Below, one piece after another: positions 6,338 through 14,170 of a stretch of DNA of 14,385 nt. Each line of letters opens with the position of its first letter. The stretch's first letter is position 1. This DNA is from Geobacter sp. (GTDB lineage: Bacteria; Desulfobacterota; Desulfuromonadia; Geobacterales; Pseudopelobacteraceae). A program made the translations under genes and the position numbers. The stretch spans positions 1 to 14,385 of the forward strand of contig DAIERH010000037.1 of the NCBI GenBank assembly GCA_027346925.1, read 5' to 3'. The notes under the pieces are model-generated. The model saw only the letters and a program-made list of their open reading frames with translations. It was not told the origin of the DNA and did not search any database.

Positions 6338-8758
6338 CTACTCTTTGCCCGCCAGCAGCCGCTTGATCTTGGCCACCGCCTCCATGGCGTCGCGGGCGTA
6401 CAGGTCGGCCCCGATACGGTCGGCATACTCCTGGGTCACCACTGCCCCCCCCACCATGGTGAAGGTTTTGATCCCGGCCGCCCGCAGTTTCTTGATCACA
6501 TTATCCATCTCGGACATGGTGGTGGTCATCAGCGCCGACAGGCCGACGGCATCCACCGCATACTCCTTTGCCCTGGCGATGATGGTGGCGGCCGAGACGT
6601 TCTTGCCGATGTCGAACACCTGGAAGCCGTGGTTCTCCAGCAGGGTGCAGACGATGTTCTTGCCAATATCGTGGATATCACCCTCCACGGTGGCCATCAG
6701 GATGCGGCCCTTGCTCTCGAAGGCCTGTCCCTTCATCTCCTGTTTCAGGCGGGCGAAACCTGCCTGCATGGTGTCGGCCGACTGCATCACCTGGGGCAGG
6801 AAGAAGATGTTCCTCTCGAAACGCCTCCCCACCTCCTCCAGACCGGGCAGAAAACCCTCGCTGCTTACCTGCATCGGCGCCAGCCCCGACGCAAGGGCCT
6901 CTTCCACCAGGGGGACAATGGCGTCACGGTCACCGTCGATCACCGCCCGGGCCAACTGTTCGCGGATGGAGAGCGGTCTGTCGGAAACGGGCGTGGCCGC
7001 GCCCACGGCGGCCTGTTCGCCGCGATAGGCCTCGATGTAGGCGGCAGCCTGCGGGTCACGGTTCAAGAGCACCATGGCCGAACGCCAGGCATCCATCATG
7101 GCCTTGTCCTTGGGGTTGATAATGGCCGCGTCCAGGCCGGCCGCCATGGCCATGGCGAAAAAGGCCGATGAGATCAGCGGCCGCTGGGGCAGGCCAAAGG
7201 AGATGTTACTGACCCCCAGCACCGTGGAGAGCCCGAGCTTTTCCTTGACCAGCCGGATGGTCCGCAGGGTTTCGGCGGCCCTTTTCTGCTCGGCGCTGAC
7301 CGTCAGGGTCAGACAGTCGATGATGACATCCGCGTCGGGGATGCCCTGTTTGCGGGCTGCCGTGCGGATGCGGCGCGCAATGGCCAGGCGCCCCTCGGCG
7401 GTATCGGGGATCCCCTTGGCGTCCAGGGTCAGGCCGATCACGGCTGCGCCGTATTTCCTTGCCAATGGCAGGACCCGGGCCAGGCTCTTGGACTCGCCCG
7501 AAACCGAGTTGATCAGCACCTTGCCGTCGGCCGCCTTCAGTCCGCGCTCCAGGGCGGCCGGGCTGGAAGAGTCCAGCACGAGCGGCACGCTTGCGGCCCC
7601 GCTGACGCAGAACACGGCACGCTCCATGGCGGCCGGCTCGTCGATGCCCGGAGCCCCCACGTTCACATCCAGGAGCGTTGCCCCGGCCCGGGCCTGTTCC
7701 ATGGCCTCGCGACGGATATAGGCCACCTTGCCTTCGCGGAGTTCCTCGGAATAGAGCTTCTTGCCGGTGGGGTTGATCCGCTCGCCGATGATGGCGGTCT
7801 TGTTCCCGTCCCCTACCGCGGTCCAGCCGGCACGGCTGGAGAGGAGGGTGGCGCCGGTCGTCTCCGACCGCGGCTCCCAGGTCCGCTGACGCCCAGCCAG
7901 GGCCTCTCTCATGGCACGGATATGGGCCGGCGTGGTGCCGCAACAGCCCCCGATCACCCTCACCCCCAGGTCGATCAACCGGTCGTGGTAGGCGGTCATC
8001 TCGCGGGGGGTCGCGGGGAACACCGTCTCCCCCTCCACCAGGACCGGCAGGCCGGCATTTGCCTGGCAAATCATGGGAACCTCGGTCACCTCCCGCATGC
8101 GCCGCAGAACATCGTACATCCCATCCACACCCAGACCGCAGTTGGAGCCGACGACATCGGCGCCGGCCGCGGCCAGGGTGATGGCGGCGGCCTCGGGCGG
8201 TGTTCCCAGAACCGAGCGGCCGTTGTCGTCAAAGGTCAGCATGGCGATCACCGGGATATCCCGGGACACCTCGCGGATGGCAATCAGAGCGGCACGGCAC
8301 TCCTTGATGTCCAGGAAGGTCTCCAGGCTGATCAGGTCGGCCCCGGCGCCTATCAGCGCCTCCGCCTGCTCGCGGAAGGCGGCCTTCATCCTGTCGAAGG
8401 CGACCTCTCCCAAGGGCTCCACGAATTGGCCGGTGGGACCGATGGACGCGCCCACCCAGGCCTTGTTACCAGCCTCTTTGCGGGCGATCTCCACGGCCCG
8501 GGCATTGATCTCGGCCAGCCGTCCTTCCAGCCCGTAATGGGCCAGCTTGAAACGGCTGCCACCAAAGGTATTGGTGACGATAATGTCCGCGCCGGCGTCT
8601 ATATAATCGCGATGGACCGAGGCCACCACATCCGGCATGGTCAGGTTGAGTTCCTCGGGGGACTGGCCGGGCTTGAGCCCCCGCTCCTGGAGCATGGTTC
8701 CCATGGCCCCGTCGAGGATCAGCACCTGGTCCCGAATGGCTTCACGGAATGGTTTCAT
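6338..8758 (-). CDS. metH: Cobalamin-dependent methionine synthase lacking the AdoMet activation domain
   Basis: This cytoplasmic enzyme transfers a methyl group from 5-methyltetrahydrofolate via cob(I)alamin to homocysteine, giving methionine. The 806 residues hold the homocysteine domain (about 1-290) with zinc ligands Cys207 (SNCG) and Cys272/Cys273 (GGCCGT), the pterin-binding domain (about 320-580, IIGERINPTGKK at 323-334, DVNVGAPGID at 364-373), the B12 cap domain (about 595-682), and the B12-binding domain (about 684-806) with DIHDIGKN at 694-701, His696 being the lower cobalt ligand. E. coli MetH is about 1,227 residues; the missing part is the C-terminal reactivation domain. The frame stops cleanly after a complete B12 domain, so this is an architectural variant rather than a truncation. 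A separate reactivation protein is expected, as described for Thermotoga maritima. The ATG overlaps the stop of the upstream GerMN gene (ATGA), and AAGGGA lies 5 nt upstream. No cobalamin or SAM riboswitch was seen. Confidence 0.96.
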   Translation of the reverse strand: MKPFREAIRDQVLILDGAMGTMLQERGLKPGQSPEELNLTMPDVVASVHRDYIDAGADIIVTNTFGGSRFKLAHYGLEGRLAEINARAVEIARKEAGNKAWVGASIGPTGQFVEPLGEVAFDRMKAAFREQAEALIGAGADLISLETFLDIKECRAALIAIREVSRDIPVIAMLTFDDNGRSVLGTPPEAAAITLAAAGADVVGSNCGLGVDGMYDVLRRMREVTEVPMICQANAGLPVLVEGETVFPATPREMTAYHDRLIDLGVRVIGGCCGTTPAHIRAMREALAGRQRTWEPRSETTGATLLSSRAGWTAVGDGNKTAIIGERINPTGKKLYSEELREGKVAYIRREAMEQARAGATLLDVNVGAPGIDEPAAMERAVFCVSGAASVPLVLDSSSPAALERGLKAADGKVLINSVSGESKSLARVLPLARKYGAAVIGLTLDAKGIPDTAEGRLAIARRIRTAARKQGIPDADVIIDCLTLTVSAEQKRAAETLRTIRLVKEKLGLSTVLGVSNISFGLPQRPLISSAFFAMAMAAGLDAAIINPKDKAMMDAWRSAMVLLNRDPQAAAYIEAYRGEQAAVGAATPVSDRPLSIREQLARAVIDGDRDAIVPLVEEALASGLAPMQVSSEGFLPGLEEVGRRFERNIFFLPQVMQSADTMQAGFARLKQEMKGQAFESKGRILMATVEGDIHDIGKNIVCTLLENHGFQVFDIGKNVSAATIIARAKEYAVDAVGLSALMTTTMSEMDNVIKKLRAAGIKTFTMVGGAVVTQEYADRIGADLYARDAMEAVAKIKRLLAGKE

Positions 8759-9375
8759 GGAGTTCCCTTCGTAGGCCGTGATGGTGGAGTTGTCTTGCCC
8801 GAATCCGCTGCGGCGGGTTCGCGTTCCAAGGTATAATCGGGGCGGAGCGGCTGCGAGAGGTCCAGGTGGCTGAGCCGCGCCCCACCCGCTCCTTCGATGG
8901 TCAGCTTCACCTGGGCAATCTGCGGAAAATTGGCACAGACCGTATCGACGATGGAATAGACCGCCAGCATCTCGGACGAACTGCCCGATGGCAGCTCATC
9001 GCTAAAGTTCCGATTCAGGTCGATGGTCGCCGTATCGCCCACAACCTGCACGCTGTTGAAGCCCGCCCCCTCCGGCAAGGCCTCGTTCAGTTCCCCCACC
9101 GGGCCGCTGAACAGTTCATCCAGCAGGTTCTTGACGCAGGCGGTCGTCTCGCCGCACGGTTCCAGTTCGCGCGCCTCCCGCGCCAGCCTGCTGCCGTCGG
9201 CCACGAAAAACAGCACCCCCGTGCGTACGCCGGAAGGCTGCACAACGTGCAGTTTTGGGGGTACCACGCGGCTGGCGCGGTATTTTTGCCAGATCAACCC
9301 GCCGAATACCAGGGCTATCACCAGAAACGGTATCAGCAGGTTGACGTTGATGCGTTTATGCCGTCCAGAGGGCAT
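8755..9375 (-). CDS. Membrane-anchored GerMN-domain protein
   Basis: The 206-residue product has basic N-terminal residues, then one hydrophobic segment (about 13-29, LLIPFLVIALVFGGLIW), consistent with an uncleaved anchor and an extracytoplasmic domain. Residues about 50-180 fit the GerMN (sporulation/germination) fold: a VLFFVADGSRL strand region, LLDELFSGP at 84-92, then ALPEGAGFNSVQVVGDTATI at 99-118, followed by DLNRNF. Cys74, Cys80 and Cys147 could form a disulfide outside the cytoplasm. The C-terminal 25 residues are Pro/Thr-rich and probably disordered. GerMN proteins are known from Bacillus GerM, tied to septal peptidoglycan in sporulation, but occur in non-sporulating bacteria too. 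The location 6 nt after glutamate racemase suggests a cell-wall role. The ATG at 9375 has GGAG about 9 nt upstream within the murI end. Confidence 0.85.
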   Translation of the reverse strand: MPSGRHKRINVNLLIPFLVIALVFGGLIWQKYRASRVVPPKLHVVQPSGVRTGVLFFVADGSRLAREARELEPCGETTACVKNLLDELFSGPVGELNEALPEGAGFNSVQVVGDTATIDLNRNFSDELPSGSSSEMLAVYSIVDTVCANFPQIAQVKLTIEGAGGARLSHLDLSQPLRPDYTLEREPAAADSGKTTPPSRPTKGTP

Positions 9376-9381
9376 GATTCG

Positions 9382-10197
9382 CTACTCCTCTCCATCATCA
9401 TCCAGATTCACCTGGTACACATCCCCCAGCCGCCCCCCCAGAAAGCGGTTACCCACCCGGATGAAACCGGCCGGGATATCGCTGACATAGTAATGGTGGT
9501 TTCCGTGCTCGGTAGGGGGCCGCAACAGTTTCTTTTTTGCCAGGATCTCGGCCACGGTCCGGGCGGTTTCCTCGGCCGAATCCACCAGGGTAACCCCGGG
9601 CCCCATGGTTTCCGCGATGATCGGCTTGAGCAGCGGGTAATGGGTGCAACCGAGCACCAGGGTATCCACCCCGGCATCCTTCAACTCGCGCAGATAGCTC
9701 TGGGCCGTGAGGCGTGCCACCTGGTTGTCGGTCCACCCTTCCTCGGCCAACGGCACGAACAGCGGACAGGCGCGGGTCAAGACCTCGGCAGCCGGGTCGA
9801 GGCGCTTGATGGCGCGGGTGTAGGCGCTGCTCTTGATGGTGCCGGCCGTGCCGATCACGCCGATGCGGCCACTGCGGGTCACCTCCACGGCGCGGCGTGC
9901 CCCCGGCTCGATCACCCCCACCACCGGAATGGAAAAGTCCCGCTTGAGCCCGCCCAGGGCCACCGCCGACGCCGTGTTGCAGGCCACCACCAGAAGCTTG
10001 ATATCACGCCTGACCAGGAACGAGGTGATCTCGCGGGAGTAACGGGCCACGGTTTCGGGCGATTTGGTCCCGTAGGGTACCCGGGCCGTATCGCCGAAAT
10101 AGATGGTATCCTCCTGGGGCAGCGCCCCGATGATCTCGCGCAGGACGGTCAGCCCGCCCACCCCTGAATCGAATATGCCGATAGCCTGCCAGGACAC
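9382..10197 (-). CDS. murI: Glutamate racemase
   Basis: This cytoplasmic cofactor-independent enzyme interconverts L- and D-glutamate, supplying D-Glu for the peptidoglycan stem peptide. The 271 residues match the usual length (about 260-285). Visible signatures are GIFDSGVGGL at 7-16 (Asp10, Ser11), Tyr42-Gly43 in the VPYGTK loop, the first catalytic Cys73 in VACNTASA, the second catalytic Cys184 in LGCTHYPL and its neighbour His186. The start is GTG at 10197, preceded by AAGGGG about 9 nt upstream and placed right before the conserved N-terminal strand. It is the first gene of the murI / GerMN / metH unit and is transcribed divergently from the heat-shock operon. Confidence 0.97.
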   Translation of the reverse strand: MSWQAIGIFDSGVGGLTVLREIIGALPQEDTIYFGDTARVPYGTKSPETVARYSREITSFLVRRDIKLLVVACNTASAVALGGLKRDFSIPVVGVIEPGARRAVEVTRSGRIGVIGTAGTIKSSAYTRAIKRLDPAAEVLTRACPLFVPLAEEGWTDNQVARLTAQSYLRELKDAGVDTLVLGCTHYPLLKPIIAETMGPGVTLVDSAEETARTVAEILAKKKLLRPPTEHGNHHYYVSDIPAGFIRVGNRFLGGRLGDVYQVNLDDDGEE

Positions 10198-10248
10198 TGC
10201 CGTTTTCCCCTTTGACGTGATCAGAGACGAAATGATGCTGAATTAATC

Positions 10249-10278
10249 TTTATACACTCTTTTGCCATGTCGAGGCAA
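10249..10278 (-). promoter_or_regulatory. Probable sigma-70-like promoter of the murI operon
   Basis: The minus strand has TTGCCT (10273-10278, 4/6 match) and TATAAA (10249-10254, 5/6 match) separated by 18 nt. Transcription would start near 10242, giving a leader of about 45 nt before the GTG of murI. Confidence 0.55.
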
Positions 10279-10324
10279 GCCATTTGACAGGAGTCAACCG
10301 CTGGAGCGCCGGATGAATTGATCC

Positions 10325-10352
10325 TTGACAAATACCCTGCTACTGATTAATT
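10325..10352 (+). promoter_or_regulatory. Probable sigma-70-like promoter of the hrcA-grpE-dnaK operon
   Basis: A perfect -35 TTGACA lies at 10325-10330. A weaker AT-rich -10 (TTAATT, 10347-10352, or the frame one base later) follows 16-17 nt downstream, with a TG two bases before it that may help. Predicted transcription starts just before the CIRCE element, the usual arrangement for HrcA control. No clear sigma-32-type sequence was identified. Confidence 0.6.
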
Positions 10353-10364
10353 TGTAAGTAGATT

Positions 10365-10391
10365 TTAGCACTCTACAACTATGAGTGCTAA
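10365..10391 (+). promoter_or_regulatory. CIRCE operator (HrcA binding site)
   Basis: TTAGCACTC (10365-10373), a 9-nt spacer, and GAGTGCTAA (10383-10391) match the CIRCE consensus without mismatch. HrcA, encoded 17 nt downstream, binds this inverted repeat at normal temperature and represses its own operon, with GroEL modulating HrcA activity in well-studied bacteria. As part of the mRNA leader it can also fold into a 9-bp hairpin. Confidence 0.97.
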
Positions 10392-10408
10392 TTTTTTGGG
10401 GTTTGACC

Positions 10409-11440
10409 ATGGATGTGGAACTCTCACCAAGAAGCAGACAGATACTCGAGGCAATCGTCGAGGATTATATCGCCACGGCCGAACCGGTGGGCAGCAGCAC
10501 CGTGGCCCGCCGTCATGCCATGACGCTCTCCGCCGCCACGGTCAGGAACGTCATGGCCAACCTGGAGGAAATGGGGCTGTTGACGTCGCCCCACACCTCG
10601 GCCGGCAGGATACCGACCGAAAAGGCCTACCGTTTCTACGTGGATTCGCTCGTTGCCCTCCGCCAGGTCACCCGCGAGGAGAAACAGATGATCATCCGGC
10701 GTTGCCGTCAGGCAGGGGCCGGGCTTTCGGACATCCTCAAAGAGACGAGCCGCACCCTTTCCTCTCTGTCCAACTATATTGGCATCGTGGTGGCGCCCAG
10801 CTTTATTTCCGACGTCTTCCGTCACATCGAGTTCCTGCACCTGGGCACCCGCCGGGTGCTCGCCATTTTGGTTTCCAGCAACGGCTCGGTCCAGAACCGC
10901 CTGGTCGAGACCGAGGAGGACATCCCCCAGGAGGACCTGGTCAGGATGGGCAATTATCTGAATGACCTGATGCAGGGGTTGACCATCTCCCAGGTTCGGG
11001 AGCGCATCCTCAAAGAGATGCAATCGGAAAAGGTGCAGTACGACCATCTCATGTCCCGGGCACTGCGTATCAGCCAGCAGGCCGTGACCATGGAAGACGA
11101 GGAAATCTTCGTGGAGGGACAGGCGCGCATCCTCGACCAGCCGGAATTCAGCGATGTGCGCCGGATGCAGGACATCTTCCGCGCCTTCGAACAGAAGGGG
11201 CACCTTCTGCAACTGCTGAATCGCTGCATGACGGCCGAGGGGGTGCAGATCTATATCGGATCAGAGACGCCGGTCAGCCGGTCGGCCGGGGTCAGCCTGA
11301 TCACCTCGCGTTTCGTTACCAGCAGCAATACCGTCGGGCTGTTGGGGATTATTGGCCCCACCCGTATGGGCTATTCCAATGTCATCCCCATTGTTGACTA
11401 CACCGCGCGGCTGGTGAGCAGGCTGCTCAACGACGCCTGA
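10409..11440 (+). CDS. hrcA: Heat-inducible transcription repressor HrcA
   Basis: The 343-residue product is close to the family's usual length (about 340-350). The N-terminal winged helix (about 1-75) contains the characteristic SAATVRNVMANLEEMGLL (41-58) and SPHTSAGRIPTEKAYRFYVD (60-79) segments. The remaining residues form the dimerisation and GAF-like region, ending with the family-typical ...LGIIGPTRMGYSNVIPIVDY segment. The ATG at 10409 is chosen because GGGG lies 7 nt upstream and the protein then begins at the conserved SPRSRQIL stretch. A GTG at 10385 would give eight extra residues but lies inside the CIRCE element. First gene of the heat-shock operon; autoregulated through CIRCE. 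Confidence 0.97.
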   Translation: MDVELSPRSRQILEAIVEDYIATAEPVGSSTVARRHAMTLSAATVRNVMANLEEMGLLTSPHTSAGRIPTEKAYRFYVDSLVALRQVTREEKQMIIRRCRQAGAGLSDILKETSRTLSSLSNYIGIVVAPSFISDVFRHIEFLHLGTRRVLAILVSSNGSVQNRLVETEEDIPQEDLVRMGNYLNDLMQGLTISQVRERILKEMQSEKVQYDHLMSRALRISQQAVTMEDEEIFVEGQARILDQPEFSDVRRMQDIFRAFEQKGHLLQLLNRCMTAEGVQIYIGSETPVSRSAGVSLITSRFVTSSNTVGLLGIIGPTRMGYSNVIPIVDYTARLVSRLLNDA

Positions 11441-11477
11441 TCTCACCGTCCGGCTTCAAAAGGAACCTAAACGAACC

Positions 11478-12053
11478 ATGAAAAAGCATGAAACACGACA
11501 CGACACCGCACAGATCAACACCGCCGACAGCGCCGGGCATGACGCCGCCGAAACCGCCACGGAAGCGGCCACGCCCGAGGAACGCATCCATCAACTCGAA
11601 GAACAGCTGAGTGCCAAGGAAAAGGAATGCCGTGAACATTGGGACCGTTTCCTGCGTGAACGGGCCGACCTGGAGAACTACCGTAAACGTGCCAGCCGGG
11701 AAAAAGAGGAACTGCTCAACTACGGCATCAAGTCCCTGATCGAGGAGATCCTGCCGGTGGTGGACAACCTTGAGCGCGCCCTGGCCCATGTGGGTGAAGA
11801 TGGTGACTCCGCGGTGGTGGAAGGCATCCGTATGACCCACTGCATGTTGCTGGCGGCCCTGAAGAAATTCGGCGTCACCGCCGTGGAGGCTGCGGGTGCC
11901 CCCTTTGATCCCACCTTTCACCAGGCCATGACGCAGGTGCCGACAGACGAGTACCCAGCCAACACCGTTGTGGAAGAGTTCCAGAAAGGGTACTTGCTGA
12001 AGGAGCGGCTGCTGCGGCCCGCAATGGTCTCGGTCTCGACCTCACCGAAATAA
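11478..12053 (+). CDS. grpE: Nucleotide exchange factor GrpE
   Basis: GrpE speeds ADP release from DnaK and acts as a thermosensor of the chaperone cycle. The 191-residue product has a polar, disordered N-terminus (about 1-33), a long coiled-coil helix (about 34-85, RIHQLEEQLSAKEKECREHW onwards) for dimerisation, the conserved LPVVDNLERAL helix at 92-102, and the C-terminal beta domain with FDPTFHQAM (143-151) and KGYLLKERLLRPAMV (170-184). The ATG at 11478 is the first in frame after hrcA; the nearest Shine-Dalgarno-like AGGAA is rather far (about 13 nt). The gap to hrcA is 37 nt, consistent with one operon. Confidence 0.96.
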   Translation: MKKHETRHDTAQINTADSAGHDAAETATEAATPEERIHQLEEQLSAKEKECREHWDRFLRERADLENYRKRASREKEELLNYGIKSLIEEILPVVDNLERALAHVGEDGDSAVVEGIRMTHCMLLAALKKFGVTAVEAAGAPFDPTFHQAMTQVPTDEYPANTVVEEFQKGYLLKERLLRPAMVSVSTSPK

Positions 12054-12080
12054 GTTTCGAATTTTCAGCATGAATCCAGG

Positions 12081-12118
12081 GGGGTTACCCCGAAACTCAC
12101 AACTCAAAACTTTTTTTT
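12081..12118 (+). other. grpE-dnaK gap: weak GGGG/CCCC hairpin and T8 tract
   Basis: The 137-nt gap (12054-12190) holds GGGG (12081-12084), TTA, CCCC (12088-12091) as a short stem-loop and, 19 nt later, eight T in a row (12111-12118). The distance between stem and T tract argues against a standard intrinsic terminator. It may be an RNA-processing or partial attenuation site separating hrcA-grpE from the abundant dnaK message. No second CIRCE or clear promoter was seen here. Confidence 0.3.
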
Positions 12119-12171
12119 ACTTACCCTTGTTTTTTCCAGAAACGATGACTAACTTTCACATAGACAGACTC

Positions 12172-12179
12172 AAAGGAGG
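12172..12179 (+). promoter_or_regulatory. Strong ribosome binding site of dnaK
   Basis: AAAGGAGG is a near-perfect match to the anti-Shine-Dalgarno sequence and ends 11 nt before the dnaK ATG. It is the strongest site in the operon, fitting the high DnaK level needed relative to HrcA and GrpE. Confidence 0.85.
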
Positions 12180-12190
12180 AATATCACGTC

Positions 12191-14110
12191 ATGAGCAAGG
12201 TAATCGGAATCGACCTGGGAACCACCAACTCCTGCGTCGCAATCATGGAGGGTGGTGAACCGGTCGTTATCGCCAACGCCGAAGGGAGCCGCACCACCCC
12301 GTCGATGGTGGCATTCGCCGACAACGGAGAGCGCCTGGTGGGACAACAGGCCAAACGCCAGGCCGTCACCAACCCGGAAAACACCCTGTACGCCATCAAG
12401 CGTCTGATCGGCCGTAAATTTGAATCGGACGCGGTGAAGAAGGACATTGCCATCTCCCCTTTCAAGATCGTCAAGGCCGACAACGGCGACGCCTGGGTAG
12501 AGGTGCGCGCTAAGCGCTACTCTCCGCCCGAGATATCGGCCATCGTGCTGCAGAAGATGAAAAAGACCGCCGAGGACTACCTGGGGGAGACCGTCACCGA
12601 CGCCGTCATCACCGTCCCGGCCTACTTCGACGACTCCCAGCGCCAGGCCACCAAGGACGCCGGCAAGATCGCCGGCCTCAACGTGCTGCGCATCATCAAC
12701 GAACCGACCGCCGCGGCCCTGGCCTATGGCCTGGACAAGAAGAAAGAGGAAAAGGTGGCGGTCTTCGACCTGGGGGGCGGTACCTTTGACATCTCCATCC
12801 TGGAGCTTGGCGACGGCGTGTTCGAGGTCAAGTCCACCAACGGCGACACCTTCCTGGGGGGCGAGGATTTTGACCAGCTGGTGATCGACTGGATTGCCGA
12901 CGAGTTCAAGAAGGACCAGGGGATCGACCTGCGCGGGGACAAGATGGCCCTGCAACGCCTGAAAGAGGCAGCCGAAAAGGCCAAGTGCGAACTCTCCACC
13001 TCCCTGGAGACCGACATCAACCTCCCCTTCATCACCGCCGACGCCTCCGGTCCCAAGCACCTGACCATGAAGCTCTCCCGCGCCAAGCTGGAATTGATCT
13101 GTGCCCAGCTCCTGGCCAAACTGGAAGGCCCGTGCCGTACCGCCCTCAAGGACGCCGGACTCTCCCCCAGCGACATCGACGAGGTGATACTGGTGGGCGG
13201 CATGACCCGCATGCCGTCCGTGCAGAAAAAGGTCGAGGACATCTTCGGCAAGACCCCCAACAGGGGGGTCAACCCGGACGAGGTGGTGGCCATCGGCGCC
13301 GCCATCCAGGGGGGCGTGCTGAAGGGGGACGTCAAGGACGTGCTGCTTTTGGACGTGACTCCGCTCTCCCTGGGGATCGAGACCCTGGGCAGCGTCATGA
13401 CCAGGCTGATCGAGAAGAACACCACCATCCCCTGCCGTAAGAGCCAGGTGTTCTCCACCGCCGCGGACAACCAGCCAGCCGTTTCCATCCATGTTCTGCA
13501 AGGGGAGCGTGAGATGGCCAGGGACAACAAGACCCTCGGCAATTTCGAGCTGTCCGGCATCCCGCCGGCACCGCGCGGCGTACCCCAGATCGAGGTTACC
13601 TTCGACATCGACGCCAACGGCATCGTGCATGTCTCGGCCAAGGACCTGGGTACCGGCAAGGAACAGTCCATCCGCATCACCGCCTCCTCCGGCCTCTCCA
13701 AGGAGGAGATCGACAAGATGGTGCGCGACGCCGAGGCACACGCCGAAGAGGACAAGCGCAAACGCGAGGCCATCGAGGCCCGCAACCACGCCGACAGCAT
13801 GATCTACAGCACCGAGAAGTCCCTCAGGGAGTTCGGCGACAAGATCGATGCCGTTGAAAAAGGGACCATTGAAAACAAGATCGCCGACCTGAAAAAGGTC
13901 ATGGAAGGCGAGGACGCAGAGGCGATCAAGAAGGCCACCGACGACTTGGCCCAGTCCGCTCACAAACTGGCCGAGGCCATGTATGCCAAGACCCAGGCCG
14001 GCGGGGACGAGGCCGCGACCGGTGCCGAACAGTCCACCCAGTCGGCAGGCAAGGACGAAAAGGTGGTCGATGCTGACTTTGAAGAGGTCAAGGACGAGAA
14101 GAAAAAATAA
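12191..14110 (+). CDS. dnaK: Chaperone protein DnaK (Hsp70)
   Basis: Complete 639-residue Hsp70, the ATP-driven chaperone that works with DnaJ and GrpE in the cytoplasm. The nucleotide-binding domain has phosphate loop IGIDLGTTNSCVA (5-17), VFDLGGGTFDIS (191-202, with Thr198 equivalent to the E. coli autophosphorylation site) and ILVGGMTRMPSVQ (333-345). The conserved interdomain linker VLLLDVTPLS lies at 384-393. The substrate-binding beta domain and the helical lid follow. The C-terminus is Gln/Ala/Glu-rich and ends with an EEVKD-like tail (EEVKDEKKK), with three lysines after the usual motif. The start is supported by the strong ribosome binding site and the conserved N-terminus. Confidence 0.99.
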   Translation: MSKVIGIDLGTTNSCVAIMEGGEPVVIANAEGSRTTPSMVAFADNGERLVGQQAKRQAVTNPENTLYAIKRLIGRKFESDAVKKDIAISPFKIVKADNGDAWVEVRAKRYSPPEISAIVLQKMKKTAEDYLGETVTDAVITVPAYFDDSQRQATKDAGKIAGLNVLRIINEPTAAALAYGLDKKKEEKVAVFDLGGGTFDISILELGDGVFEVKSTNGDTFLGGEDFDQLVIDWIADEFKKDQGIDLRGDKMALQRLKEAAEKAKCELSTSLETDINLPFITADASGPKHLTMKLSRAKLELICAQLLAKLEGPCRTALKDAGLSPSDIDEVILVGGMTRMPSVQKKVEDIFGKTPNRGVNPDEVVAIGAAIQGGVLKGDVKDVLLLDVTPLSLGIETLGSVMTRLIEKNTTIPCRKSQVFSTAADNQPAVSIHVLQGEREMARDNKTLGNFELSGIPPAPRGVPQIEVTFDIDANGIVHVSAKDLGTGKEQSIRITASSGLSKEEIDKMVRDAEAHAEEDKRKREAIEARNHADSMIYSTEKSLREFGDKIDAVEKGTIENKIADLKKVMEGEDAEAIKKATDDLAQSAHKLAEAMYAKTQAGGDEAATGAEQSTQSAGKDEKVVDADFEEVKDEKKK

Positions 14111-14138
14111 GGCTGAAGACTAAAGGTTGAAGGCTGAA
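14111..14138 (+). repeat. Degenerate tandem heptamer repeat after dnaK
   Basis: Immediately after the dnaK stop the DNA reads as four 7-nt units: GGCTGAA, GACTAAA, GGTTGAA, GGCTGAA, differing only by transitions; a more diverged fifth unit GGGGCAA follows (14139-14145). Units 1 and 4 are identical, and either could pair with the downstream CTTCAGCC arm, allowing alternative hairpins. Confidence 0.75.
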
Positions 14139-14170
14139 GGGGCAACCCTTCGGACTTCAGCCTATCTTTT
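14131..14170 (+). terminator. Terminator- or attenuator-like hairpin between dnaK and dnaJ
   Basis: AGGCTGAAG (14131-14139) and CTTCAGCCT (14155-14163) form a perfect 9-bp stem with a 15-nt loop that itself contains GGG/CCC. A short T run (14167-14170, after ATC) follows. This fits partial intrinsic termination that would lower dnaJ relative to dnaK. The short, interrupted T run suggests read-through. Confidence 0.6.

Noticed and set aside
6338..8758. metH as a truncated pseudogene because it is about 400 residues shorter than the E. coli enzyme
   Set aside because: All three catalytic modules and the zinc and cobalt ligands are intact, and the frame ends at a natural domain boundary; the short form is a known architecture.
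10385..10408. Upstream GTG start for hrcA
   Set aside because: It lies inside the CIRCE operator, lacks a ribosome binding site, and adds residues before the conserved HrcA N-terminus.
12170..13963. 597-codon minus-strand open frame opposite dnaK
   Set aside because: It is antisense to a full-length, highly conserved dnaK. Long antisense frames opposite dnaK are a known codon-bias artefact.
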